From JBBSHE01 sp038253325 (lineage in GTDB: Bacteria > Actinomycetota > Actinomycetes > Propionibacteriales > Nocardioidaceae), in assembly GCA_038253325.1 (NCBI GenBank), contig JBBSHE010000013.1, positions 3,449-67,448 of the forward strand: DNA of 64,000 bases. The letters run 5' to 3'. Positions 1 through 8,001 of the stretch are shown one piece after another (within the stretch, counting starts at the first letter, position 1; each line of letters begins with the position of its first letter). The translations under genes and the position numbers were made by a program. The notes under the pieces are model-generated. The model was not told the origin of the DNA. It ran no database searches and saw only the letters and a program-made list of their open reading frames with translations.

Positions 1-389
1 ACGCCGGACCGGCCAAGGAATCCGACGGCTGCGGCCGCAACGGCATCGCCAGCAGCGATGCTGTCGCGCCAGAATGGCGCCTCCGGCCAGCACAGCAACC
101 ACCGGATCTCGCCCGCGCCACGGTAAGACTCCCCCACGTCGGTGCCTGTCCCGTAACGCAGCAGGTGCGCCGCGGCGACTATCCGACCGCGCTGCTCCGC
201 GACGAGCGTGGCCCGTTCCGCGACCCACCGATCGACGATGAACTCCCCGGGCTCGCGCTCGAGCTGGCTCAGCAACGTATTCACCGACACGGCCAAACCG
301 GGAACCACGGCCTGGATGTGCGCGTTCGCCAGGGCCGTCAACTGCTCGCGGTCGTCGCGCCTGAACGACCGCACCTGGAATGCCGCCAT
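1..389 (-). CDS. GNAT-like acetyltransferase, N-terminal part
   Basis: Open reading frame from an ATG at 389 running off the left edge, so only about 129 N-terminal residues are present. It begins MAAFQVRSFRRDDREQL and continues with a stretch resembling the first strands of a GNAT fold (RATLVAEQRGRIVAAAHLLRYG). The acetyl-CoA binding motif would lie beyond the edge and cannot be checked. It is divergent from the acyl-CoA dehydrogenase gene, with about 110 bases between them. Family assignment rests on N-terminal pattern only. Confidence 0.55.
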   Translation of the reverse strand, partial: MAAFQVRSFRRDDREQLTALANAHIQAVVPGLAVSVNTLLSQLEREPGEFIVDRWVAERATLVAEQRGRIVAAAHLLRYGTGTDVGESYRGAGEIRWLLCWPEAPFWRDSIAAGDAVAAAAVGFLGRSG

Positions 390-500
390 CGGGATCGCCT
401 CCTCAATTCAACGAGAATCAGGGTTGGAGGCCGCTACCCGTGCGGTACCCGCCGGATGCTACCAGGAGGTGGGCGAAGGCAGAGCCAGTAACTTTGAACC

Positions 501-1667
501 ATGACCGCCAGCCCCCTCGAACTGTTCGCGATCGATGGTCTGCTCACCGACGAGGAACGTGACATCCAGGCAACGGTCCGTCGGGTCTGTGACGACCTCG
601 TGCGTCCCCACATCGCCGAATGGTTCGAGACCACGGACGTGCCCGCGCGTGAGCTGGCCAAGGAGTTCGGTGCGCTCGGGTTGCTGGGAATGCACCTGGA
701 GGGGTACGGCTGTGCTGGACTGGGACCGACGTCGTACGGCCTGGCGTCGATGGAGCTCGAAGCGGCCGACTCGGGGATCCGCAGCCTGGTCTCCGTGCAA
801 GGCTCGCTCGCGATGTTCCCGATCTACCGATACGGCTCCGAAGCGCAGAAACAACAATGGCTTCCGGGCATGGCGACCGGCGAGCACATCGGGTGCTTCG
901 GCCTCACGGAGCCCGACTTCGGCTCCAACCCCGCCGAGATGCGAACGCGGGCGGTCCGCGACGGCGGGGACTGGGTCCTCAACGGCACGAAGATGTGGAT
1001 CACGAACGGATCGATCGCCGACCTGGCGATCGTGTGGGCGCGCACGGACGACGGCATCCGTGGCTTCATCGTCCCGACGGTGACACCGGGGTTCAGCGCC
1101 CCCAAGATCACACTGAAGATGTCCTTGCGCGCATCGGTCACCAGCGAACTCGTGCTCGACGACGTCAGGCTGCCCGCCGACGCGATGCTGCCGGAGGCGT
1201 ACGGGCTGAAGGGTCCCCTGAGCTGTCTGTCGGAGGCCCGGTTCGGGATCGTCTTCGGCGCGCTCGGCGCCGCACGTGACTGTCTCGAGTCGACCATCGC
1301 GTATGCCGGGAGCCGTCTCGTCTTCGACAAGCCGCTCAGCGCCTACCAGCTGACGCAGGCCAAGCTCGCCGACATGACGCTCGAGCTCGGCAAGGGCATG
1401 CTGCTCGCGCTCCACCTCGGGCGGCTCAAGGAGGCCGGGACGCTCCGGCCGGAGCAGGTCAGCCTCGGCAAGCTCAACAACGTGCGGGAGGCGCTCGCGA
1501 TCGCCCGCGAGTGCCGGACAATCCTCGGCGCGAACGGCATCACGCTCGAGTACCCGCCGATCCGGCACGCCAACAACCTCGAGTCGGTGCTCACCTACGA
1601 AGGCACCAGCGAGGTCCACCAGCTCGTCGTCGGCCAGGCGCTGACCGGACACGACGCCTTCCGCTAG
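501..1667 (+). CDS. gcdH: Glutaryl-CoA dehydrogenase (acyl-CoA dehydrogenase family)
   Basis: 388 residues, full length for the family. Glutaryl-CoA dehydrogenases oxidise and decarboxylate glutaryl-CoA to crotonyl-CoA using FAD and pass electrons to ETF. The FAD/substrate region shows GCFGLTEPDFGSNP, and the C-terminal TYEGTSEVHQLVVGQALTG carries the catalytic glutamate at about residue 367 in the context typical of GcdH. The ATG at 501 has no good Shine-Dalgarno at normal spacing, but TAACTT lies about 8 bases before it, so leaderless transcription is possible. A strong hairpin follows the stop. Next to an omega-aminotransferase and a polyamine importer, it suggests lysine, cadaverine or 5-aminovalerate breakdown through glutarate (inference). 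Confidence 0.88.
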   Translation: MTASPLELFAIDGLLTDEERDIQATVRRVCDDLVRPHIAEWFETTDVPARELAKEFGALGLLGMHLEGYGCAGLGPTSYGLASMELEAADSGIRSLVSVQGSLAMFPIYRYGSEAQKQQWLPGMATGEHIGCFGLTEPDFGSNPAEMRTRAVRDGGDWVLNGTKMWITNGSIADLAIVWARTDDGIRGFIVPTVTPGFSAPKITLKMSLRASVTSELVLDDVRLPADAMLPEAYGLKGPLSCLSEARFGIVFGALGAARDCLESTIAYAGSRLVFDKPLSAYQLTQAKLADMTLELGKGMLLALHLGRLKEAGTLRPEQVSLGKLNNVREALAIARECRTILGANGITLEYPPIRHANNLESVLTYEGTSEVHQLVVGQALTGHDAFR

Positions 1668-1675
1668 GTCGACTG

Positions 1676-1717
1676 TGGCTGACGATCCGAGCGGTATTCC
1701 GCTCGATTCGTCAGCCA
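1676..1717 (+). terminator. Long hairpin after gcdH
   Basis: Begins nine bases after the gcdH stop. Outer arms TGGCTGACGA and TCGTCAGCCA pair perfectly; two mismatches are followed by inner arms CGAGCGG and CCGCTCG around a TATT loop, giving about 17 paired positions. There is no U-tract, as is common for actinobacterial terminators. It probably separates gcdH from the aminotransferase transcript. Confidence 0.75.
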
Positions 1718-1767
1718 ATGCGCCGGAACGCCCCGTGACAACGAATTCCGGCTACCCGAGCGGTGTC

Positions 1768-1787
1768 AGACCGCGATATACCGGTCT
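1768..1787. promoter_or_regulatory. Inverted repeat upstream of the aminotransferase
   Basis: AGACCG and CGGTCT form perfect 6-base arms around an 8-base AT-rich spacer, 62 bases before the aminotransferase start. The left arm with its preceding C reads CAGACCG, which also occurs in the potD/lrp intergenic repeat at 7383-7389. A binding site for the local Lrp/AsnC regulator is an inference. Confidence 0.4.
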
Positions 1788-1849
1788 ACGACCCAGGAAA
1801 CGTGCGGAATCCTTGCCTACGCGGGTCGACGACCGGCAGACTTGGAGCC

Positions 1850-3241
1850 ATGTCCATCGACCACTCCCTCGACCTGGCCAACGCGACCCTCCAGCAGTCC
1901 GCGCGCGACCACCTGTGGATGCACTTCACCCCGATGTCGTGGTACGACGACGACGACGACGTGCCCATCATCGTGCGGGGGGAGGGGCCGTACATCTTCG
2001 ACAACCACGGCAAGCGCTACCTCGACGGGCTCGCGGGTTTGTTCGTCAGCCAGGTGGGGCATGGACGTACGGAGCTCGCGCAGGCGGCGTTCGACCAGGC
2101 TCAGCAGCTCGGCTTCATGCCGCTGTGGTCGTACGCCCACCCCAACGCCATCCGGCTCGCGGAGCGGCTTGCCAGCTACGCACCCGGCGACCTGAACCGG
2201 GTCTTCTTCACCAGCGGCGGCGGCGAGGCGGTCGAGTCGGCCTGGAAGCTCGCCAAGCAGTACTTCAAGCTGATCGGCAAGCCGACGAAGCACAAGGTGG
2301 TCTCTCGTGCGATCGCGTACCACGGCACGACCCAGGGGGCGTTGTCGATCACCGGCCTGCCCGGCATGAAGGCGCCGTTCGAGCCACTCGTGCCGAGTAC
2401 GTTCCGGGTGCCGAACACGAACATCTACCGCGCGCCGGTCCACGGCGACGACCCCGAGGCGTTCGGCCGGTGGGCTGCCGACCAGATCGCGGTCGCGATC
2501 GAGAACGAGGGCCCCGACACGATCGCCGCCGTGTTCTTGGAGCCGGTCCAGAACTCGGGTGGGTGCTTCCCGCCGCCGCCGGGCTACTTCCAGCGGGTCC
2601 GTGAGATCTGTGATCAGTACGACGTACTTCTGGTCAGCGACGAGGTGATCTGCGCGTTCGGCCGGCTCGGTCACATGTTCGCCGCAGAGAGGTACGGCTA
2701 TCAGCCGGACATCATCACGTGCGCCAAGGGGATCACGTCCGGGTACGCGCCGCTCGGCGCGATGCTCACGACGGACCGGCTGATCGAGCCGTTCATGAGC
2801 ACGGGCACCATGTTCCCGCACGGCTACACGTTCGGCGGTCACCCGGTGTCCACGGCGGTCGCGATGGCGAACCTCGACATCCTCGAACGCGAGAATCTGA
2901 ATGGACACGTGCTGGCGAACCAGGACGGGTTTCGGTCCACGCTGGAGAAGCTGATGGACCTGCCGATTGTCGGAGATGTCCGCGGTGACGGCTACTTCTA
3001 CGGCATCGAGATCGTCAAGGACAAGTCCACCAAGGAGACGTTCGACTCGGAGGAGTCGGAGCGGCTGCTGCGCGGCTTCCTGTCCAAGGCGTTGTACGCC
3101 GCCGGGCTCTACTGCCGCGCCGACGACCGCGGCGACCCGGTCATCCAGCTCGCACCACCCCTGATCTGCGACCAGGAACACTTCGACGAGATGGAGCAGA
3201 TCTTGCGCACCGTGCTGACCGAGGCCTGGGGCCGGATCTGA
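1850..3241 (+). CDS. Class III omega-aminotransferase (PLP dependent)
   Basis: 463 residues from the ATG at 1850 (MSIDHSLDLANATLQQS); an upstream in-frame start at 1763 would add unsupported sequence. Fold-type I class III aminotransferases move an amino group from an omega-amino acid or diamine to pyruvate or 2-oxoglutarate. Visible features are FTSGGGEAVESAWKLA (phosphate-binding region), VSDEVICAFGRLG (the Asp that contacts the PLP nitrogen) and CAKGITSGYAPLGAM with the Schiff-base lysine at about residue 293. It converges with potC, ten bases away. Context points to a polyamine, cadaverine or aminovalerate substrate; the exact substrate cannot be read from sequence. Confidence 0.85.
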   Translation: MSIDHSLDLANATLQQSARDHLWMHFTPMSWYDDDDDVPIIVRGEGPYIFDNHGKRYLDGLAGLFVSQVGHGRTELAQAAFDQAQQLGFMPLWSYAHPNAIRLAERLASYAPGDLNRVFFTSGGGEAVESAWKLAKQYFKLIGKPTKHKVVSRAIAYHGTTQGALSITGLPGMKAPFEPLVPSTFRVPNTNIYRAPVHGDDPEAFGRWAADQIAVAIENEGPDTIAAVFLEPVQNSGGCFPPPPGYFQRVREICDQYDVLLVSDEVICAFGRLGHMFAAERYGYQPDIITCAKGITSGYAPLGAMLTTDRLIEPFMSTGTMFPHGYTFGGHPVSTAVAMANLDILERENLNGHVLANQDGFRSTLEKLMDLPIVGDVRGDGYFYGIEIVKDKSTKETFDSEESERLLRGFLSKALYAAGLYCRADDRGDPVIQLAPPLICDQEHFDEMEQILRTVLTEAWGRI

Positions 3242-3251
3242 ACGGCCGGCG

Positions 3252-4109
3252 TCAGCCGCGCAACGCGGCTCGGCGGCGACGGTTCCAGATCTCACCCATC
3301 ACGACGATCACGAACGACACCAGGAACATCACCGTCCCGATGACGAACACCTGGGGTGGGAAGCCGCGCTGCTTGGCGCCGTAGACATAGAGCGGGAACG
3401 TCACCGTGTTGCCCGACGTGAAATTCGTGACGATGAAGTCGTCGAACGACAACGAAAAGGCGAGCATCGCCGCGGCGACGATGCCCGGCGCTGCCAACGG
3501 CAGCGTGATCCGTTTGAAGGTCTGCCACTCGTTGGCGTACAGGTCCATCGCCGCCTGCTCGAGCCGTGCGTCCATGCCGACCAGCCGAGCCTTGACGGTC
3601 ACCACCACGAACGACAGGCAAAACATCACGTGCGCGATCAGGATCGTCGTGAACCCCAGCACACCGTTGAACCCCCCGGCGACGAAGAGAGCCAGCAGCG
3701 ACGACCCCATGACGACCTCCGGGGTTGCCATCGGCAGGAAGATGAACACGTTCGCCGTGGCTCGGCCGCGGAACGTGTGCCGGACCAGCGCGAACGCCAT
3801 CAGGGTTCCGAGAACCGTGGCGATGATCGTCGACAGCACGCTGATCTGAACGCTGGTGGACAGCGCCGAGCACATCCCCTGCGGCGCGCAGGGATGTGCC
3901 CAGTTCGACCAGGTGAACGAGTCCCACTCGGCGGTGGCGGACCGACCGGTGGGCTGGTTGAACGACAAGATGATGACGTAGGCGATCGGGATGAACGTGT
4001 AGACCAGAACGACAATCCCGATCAGCAAGATGATGTGGTCACCGACCCACCGAGTGGGCCTGGCCGCCGGCCGTGTTCGGGGCGCGGAAGCGACCGCCGA
4101 CGTCGCCAT
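3252..4109 (-). CDS. potC: Polyamine ABC transporter permease PotC
   Basis: 285 residues, an inner-membrane permease of the spermidine/putrescine importer family. The first membrane segment follows a short Arg-rich N-terminus (HIILLIGIVVLVYTFIPIAYV), and about six segments are present. The EAA loop lies in the segment with EQAAMDLYANEWQTFKRIT, which docks on the ATPase. Its ATG shares one base with the potB stop (TGATG), so the two are translationally coupled. It is the last gene of the potD-A-B-C operon. Confidence 0.88.
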   Translation of the reverse strand: MATSAVASAPRTRPAARPTRWVGDHIILLIGIVVLVYTFIPIAYVIILSFNQPTGRSATAEWDSFTWSNWAHPCAPQGMCSALSTSVQISVLSTIIATVLGTLMAFALVRHTFRGRATANVFIFLPMATPEVVMGSSLLALFVAGGFNGVLGFTTILIAHVMFCLSFVVVTVKARLVGMDARLEQAAMDLYANEWQTFKRITLPLAAPGIVAAAMLAFSLSFDDFIVTNFTSGNTVTFPLYVYGAKQRGFPPQVFVIGTVMFLVSFVIVVMGEIWNRRRRAALRG

Positions 4110-4999
4110 CAGATCAGATCCTCCGTACCGGCCCGGCGGATGTAGAGCAGCACCATTGCCAGCACGATGAGCATCAGACTCAACGACAGGGTTGCGGCGA
4201 GCGGGTAGTCCTTCTCGTTCAGGTACGCGAGCTGGATCCGGTTTCCGATCATGAACTGCTTCGTCGTGCCGAGCAGCTCCGCGTTGATGTAGTCACCGGA
4301 TGCCGGAATGAATGTGAGCAGCGTGCCGGACACGACACCGGGGATCGAGAGGGGCCACGTCACCTTCCGGAACCCGGTGAACGGACTCGAGTAAAGATCG
4401 GCCGACGCCTCGATCAGCCGCGGGTCCACCTTGTCGAGGCTGGCGTACAGCGGGAGCGTCATGAACGGCAGGAAGTTGTAGATCAGTCCTGCCACCACGG
4501 CGACCGGGGTCGCCAGCAACCGTCCGCCGGACGGCAGCAAGTGCAGCGTCCTGAACGTATCAACGACGAACCCGCGGTCGGACAAGATGGCCTGCCAGGT
4601 GATCGTGCGGAGCAGAAAGCTCGTGAAGAACGGCGCGATCACCATGACCAGCATGAAGTACTTCCACCGGCCGGCCTTGAATGCGATCGCGTACGCCAGC
4701 GGGTAGCCGATCACCAGGCACACCACGGTGGCGATCCCCGCGTAGAGGAACGAACGGACGAACAGGTGCCAGTTGTCGCTCAGCGCGGTCGCGTAGTTCT
4801 GGACGTGCCAGGTCATCGAGTAACCGGTCTCGAATGATCCGCTTGGATCGTAGAGGCTCGTGCTGGCGAGCTGGATCGTCGGGACCAGGAAGAAGATGAC
4901 CAGCCACAGCATTCCCGGCACGAGCAGCACCCAACCCCACCCACGGCGGCGGGCGGCCGCCTCGGGAGCGGCAACCTCCGGGGCCGCGAGTCTGCTCAC
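4109..4999 (-). CDS. potB: Polyamine ABC transporter permease PotB
   Basis: 296 residues from a GTG at 4999 that overlaps the potA stop by four bases (GTGA). The same frame stays open upstream across potA, but that part is antisense-type shadow sequence. The protein starts VSRLAAPEVAAPEAAARRRGW, and the first membrane segment is VLLVPGMLWLVIFFLVPTIQL. The EAA-like loop contains EASADLYSSPFTGFRKVTWPLS. It pairs with PotC to form the membrane channel of the importer. Confidence 0.86.
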   Translation of the reverse strand: MSRLAAPEVAAPEAAARRRGWGWVLLVPGMLWLVIFFLVPTIQLASTSLYDPSGSFETGYSMTWHVQNYATALSDNWHLFVRSFLYAGIATVVCLVIGYPLAYAIAFKAGRWKYFMLVMVIAPFFTSFLLRTITWQAILSDRGFVVDTFRTLHLLPSGGRLLATPVAVVAGLIYNFLPFMTLPLYASLDKVDPRLIEASADLYSSPFTGFRKVTWPLSIPGVVSGTLLTFIPASGDYINAELLGTTKQFMIGNRIQLAYLNEKDYPLAATLSLSLMLIVLAMVLLYIRRAGTEDLI

Positions 5000-6153
5000 T
5001 CCCAGTCCTCGCTGGCCACCCCTGCTGCCGCGTCCTGGTCTGCGTCGAGGACGAACGAGTGGTCGGGACGCCAGGCGACGTCGACCGAATCGCGCTCGGC
5101 GAGCCGCCGGCGCTGTCCGGTGTTCTGCTCGAAGATCATCAGTTCCTGCCCCCAGGGCATCCGGACCAGGTACTGGGTGCTCACCCCGACGAAGCTCACG
5201 TCGCTGATGACGCCTCCGGTGAGGACGTTGACACCCCCATGGTCTTCGGAGTCCGCCGCGCTGATGTACACCTTCTCGGGGCGTACGCCGAGCCAACCAC
5301 GGTCTCCCGAGCTGTGGTCTCGACCCGGCGACGCACTGACTTTCTGCCCGTGACAGCCGAGGTCGACCCGGTCCTCCGACCGACTGACCACGTCGCTCAT
5401 GATCAGGTTCGACTGGCCGAGGAAGTTGGCGACGAACGTCGTACCCGGGTTCTCGTAGAGGTCCTGGGGTGCGCCCATCTGCTCGATCAGCCCGTTGTTC
5501 ATCACCGCGATCGTGTCGGCCATGGTCATGGCCTCCTCCTGATCGTGCGTGACGTGGACGAACGTGATGCCGACGTCGGTCTGGATACGTTTCAGCTCGA
5601 TCTGCATCTGGCGTCGGAGCTTGAGGTCGAGTGCCCCCAGCGGCTCGTCCAGCAGCAGGACACCAGGCTCGTTGATCAGCGCTCGCGCCAGGGCGACCCG
5701 CTGCTGCTGGCCACCCGACAGCTGGGCCGGTTTGCGGGCACCGAACCCGTCCAGCTCGACCAGGGTCAGGATGTCGTCGACCTGACGGTCGACGCCGCTG
5801 ACCCGGCGCCGGCGCAGGCCGAACGCGACGTTGTCGAAGACGGTCAGATGCGGAAACAACGCGTACGACTGGAACACCGTGTTGACGGGTCGCCTGTACG
5901 GCTTGAGGTCGGTCACGTCGCGGTCGCCGATGTAGATTGCGCCCGCGGTGGGACGCTCGAGCCCGGCCACCATCCGAAGGGTGGTTGTCTTGCCACATCC
6001 GGAGGGACCCAGCAGCGCGAAGAACGAGCCTTGGGGCGCATTGACGGTGAGGTTGTCGACGGCGGTGAAGGCCCCGAACTTCTTCGTGACGCCGGACAGG
6101 CCGAGCTCGGCACCGCGGTCGGTACGAGCCGCCGGGTCCTGTTCGTCCCCCAC
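4996..6153 (-). CDS. potA: Polyamine ABC transporter ATPase PotA
   Basis: 385 residues, energising subunit of the importer. Walker A is GPSGCGKT (49-56); the signature LSGGQQQRVALARAL, Walker B VLLLDEPLGALD and the H-loop THDQEEA follow in order. A C-terminal TOBE-type region after about residue 245 contains WLGVRPEKVYIS. The start is six bases after the potD stop. Homologous ATPases also serve iron or other transporters, but the PotD-like binding protein in the operon favours polyamines. Confidence 0.9.
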   Translation of the reverse strand: MGDEQDPAARTDRGAELGLSGVTKKFGAFTAVDNLTVNAPQGSFFALLGPSGCGKTTTLRMVAGLERPTAGAIYIGDRDVTDLKPYRRPVNTVFQSYALFPHLTVFDNVAFGLRRRRVSGVDRQVDDILTLVELDGFGARKPAQLSGGQQQRVALARALINEPGVLLLDEPLGALDLKLRRQMQIELKRIQTDVGITFVHVTHDQEEAMTMADTIAVMNNGLIEQMGAPQDLYENPGTTFVANFLGQSNLIMSDVVSRSEDRVDLGCHGQKVSASPGRDHSSGDRGWLGVRPEKVYISAADSEDHGGVNVLTGGVISDVSFVGVSTQYLVRMPWGQELMIFEQNTGQRRRLAERDSVDVAWRPDHSFVLDADQDAAAGVASEDWE

Positions 6154-6158
6154 GGGCG

Positions 6159-7328
6159 TCAGCCCCCCATCACCTGGGAGAACATGCGCTCGTACCCCTG
6201 GTCCTGCTTGTCGTCAAGAGCCATCATCGCCTTGCCGTGGCTCAAGATCTTCTCGGACGGGAAGATCAGTGGGTTCCCCACGGCGGACTTGTCGAACTCA
6301 CCGATGTAGTCCTCGGCGCCCTTGACGGGGCAGAAGTAGTAGTTCCAGGCAGCCAGCTGGGCGGCCACCTTCGGCTCGTAGTAGAAGTTCATCAGCTCTT
6401 CGACGTTGCTCTTGTGGGTCGCCTTGTTGGGCACCAGCATGTTGTCGCTCCACAGCGAGACGCCCTCTTCCGGCGCGATCCACTTGAACTTCGGGTCACC
6501 GAGCTGCGGGATGTCACCGCTCCACGCCTCACAGGCGACGACGTTGCCCCCCTTGAGGTCCTCCAGATAGTCGTTGCCGGTGAACCGTCGGATCTGGCCG
6601 TCACTGACGATCTTTTGCAGCGCGTCGATCGCGCTGCCGTACTGAGCGTCCGTGAAACTCGCCGGGTCGTCACCTTGGATCAGCAGCATGAAGAGCATGG
6701 TGTCGCGCATCTCGCTCAGCAGGTCCACCTTCCCCTTGAGGTCGGGTCGGGTGAGCAGTTCCGAGAAGCTTCCGACCGGCTTCGTGAGGTCTGCGTTGTA
6801 GCAGATGCCTGTCATTCCGCTCTGCCAGGGAACGGCATGGTCGCGCTTGGGATCCCACCCGGGCGACCGGAGCGAGTCGAGCAGGTTCGCCTCGACGTTG
6901 GGCAGCTTCGTCTTGTCCAATGTCTGTATCCAGCCGAACCTGATCATTTTCGCGGCCATCCAGTCGGTGAGCACGAACACGTCCCGCCCGCACGACTTGC
7001 AGCTCAGCAACTGATCGGAGACCTTGGCGTAGAACGAGGCGTTGTCGTTGACGTCCTGGCTGTAGTCGACCGAGATCCTCGTCTGCTGATGGAACTTCTC
7101 GAGCGTCGATGTGCCTTTGCCCTTGCTGGGGTCGATGTACTCCGGCCAGTTGGAGAACACGATCTTCTTCTCCGTGCGCGACTTGTCGATACTCGTGCAG
7201 CCCGTCGCCGACTTGTTCGCGCCCTTCGTACCGCAGGAGCAGAGGAACCCTCCGGAGGCGACCGCGAGTCCCCCTAGTCCCAGACCCTTGAGGACCGACC
7301 GTCGCGTCGGCTGGTCGAATTGTCCCAT
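6159..7328 (-). CDS. potD: Polyamine-binding lipoprotein PotD (Tat-type signal)
   Basis: 389 residues from the ATG at 7328; an upstream TTG at 7343 is less likely. Extracytoplasmic substrate-binding protein of the spermidine/putrescine family, first gene of its operon. The N-terminus carries a twin-arginine motif (TRRSVLKG), a hydrophobic stretch and a lipobox ending at Cys32 (FLCSC), so export by Tat followed by lipidation is predicted. The mature part has family segments such as VFSNWPEYIDPS near the start and YYEPKVAAQLAAWNYYFCPV near the end. It is divergent from the Lrp-type regulator. Confidence 0.87.
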   Translation of the reverse strand: MGQFDQPTRRSVLKGLGLGGLAVASGGFLCSCGTKGANKSATGCTSIDKSRTEKKIVFSNWPEYIDPSKGKGTSTLEKFHQQTRISVDYSQDVNDNASFYAKVSDQLLSCKSCGRDVFVLTDWMAAKMIRFGWIQTLDKTKLPNVEANLLDSLRSPGWDPKRDHAVPWQSGMTGICYNADLTKPVGSFSELLTRPDLKGKVDLLSEMRDTMLFMLLIQGDDPASFTDAQYGSAIDALQKIVSDGQIRRFTGNDYLEDLKGGNVVACEAWSGDIPQLGDPKFKWIAPEEGVSLWSDNMLVPNKATHKSNVEELMNFYYEPKVAAQLAAWNYYFCPVKGAEDYIGEFDKSAVGNPLIFPSEKILSHGKAMMALDDKQDQGYERMFSQVMGG

Positions 7329-7369
7329 CGTGACCGAATCCAATCGTCCGAGTGCAGCGAGCCGCTAGA

Positions 7370-7388
7370 GGTCTGATCCTGACAGACC
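7370..7388. promoter_or_regulatory. Inverted repeat in the potD/lrp intergenic region
   Basis: GGTCTG and CAGACC are perfect arms around a 7-base spacer, 42 bases before the potD start. The right arm extends to CAGACCG, the heptamer also found upstream of the aminotransferase. It is a candidate operator for the adjacent Lrp/AsnC protein. Confidence 0.4.
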
Positions 7389-7407
7389 GCCGGTGCTCCG
7401 ACAAGGG

Positions 7408-7422
7408 AATCCGTCGAGGATT
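7408..7422. promoter_or_regulatory. Second inverted repeat in the potD/lrp intergenic region
   Basis: AATCC-GTCGA-GGATT, perfect 5-base arms with a 5-base spacer. The 15-base dyad with an AT-rich flank fits the size of Lrp-family sites. It lies between the two divergent starts, about 85 bases before the regulator's GTG. Confidence 0.35.
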
Positions 7423-7506
7423 GGGGACATCGCGACCGAAACACGTGCAAGGTCGAGAAGTGGTCGATCGCTTGCCTCCCCGCCGCGTCGATGCGAGTGT
7501 CAGTTC

Positions 7507-8001
7507 GTGAGCACCACCTCCGACCGGTCCAACGGAAACGTCTCCCAGGCACGCGTCACATTGGACGCTGTCTCGAAGGCGATCATCGAACAGCTCCAAC
7601 GCGACGGACGGATGCCGTACGCATCGATCGGGAAGGCGGTCGGGCTGTCGGAGGCCGCCGTACGCCAGCGGGTGCAGCGGTTACTCGAGAGCGGTGTGAT
7701 GCAGATCGTCGCGGTGACCGATCCGCTCCAGCTCGGTTTCTCCCGCCAGGCCATGATCGGCCTGCGTACCGAGGGTGACATCGAGCCGATCGCGAACGCG
7801 CTGACCGCGATGACGGAGATCGACTATGTGATCGCCACCGCCGGCTCATTCGACCTCATCATCGAGGTGGTGTGCGAGAGTGATGACGACCTGCTCGAGC
7901 TGCTGTCCAAGCGAATCCGGTCCATTGCCGGGGTTCGCTCCACCGAGACGTTCGTCTATCTCAAGCTGCACAAGCAGACCTACTCGTGGGGTGTGCGCTG
8001 A
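7507..8001 (+). CDS. Lrp/AsnC-family transcriptional regulator
   Basis: 164 residues from a GTG at 7507 (VSTTSDRSNGNVSQARVTLD); the frame is open further upstream, but a longer start is not supported. The N-terminal winged helix-turn-helix runs LDAVSKAIIEQLQRDGRMPY then SIGKAVGLSEAAVRQRVQRLLESGV, followed by a RAM/AsnC ligand domain (VIATAGSFDLIIEVVCESDDDLLELL). Such proteins sense amino acids or amines and control their transport and breakdown. It is divergent from potD and overlaps the following membrane protein gene. Confidence 0.88.
   Translation: MSTTSDRSNGNVSQARVTLDAVSKAIIEQLQRDGRMPYASIGKAVGLSEAAVRQRVQRLLESGVMQIVAVTDPLQLGFSRQAMIGLRTEGDIEPIANALTAMTEIDYVIATAGSFDLIIEVVCESDDDLLELLSKRIRSIAGVRSTETFVYLKLHKQTYSWGVR

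Noticed and set aside
4109..5998. Open 629-codon frame suggesting a fused ATPase-permease protein
   Set aside because: Sequence before residue 333 is a shadow of potA in another frame; the GTG at 4999 overlaps the potA stop as expected for a normal potB.
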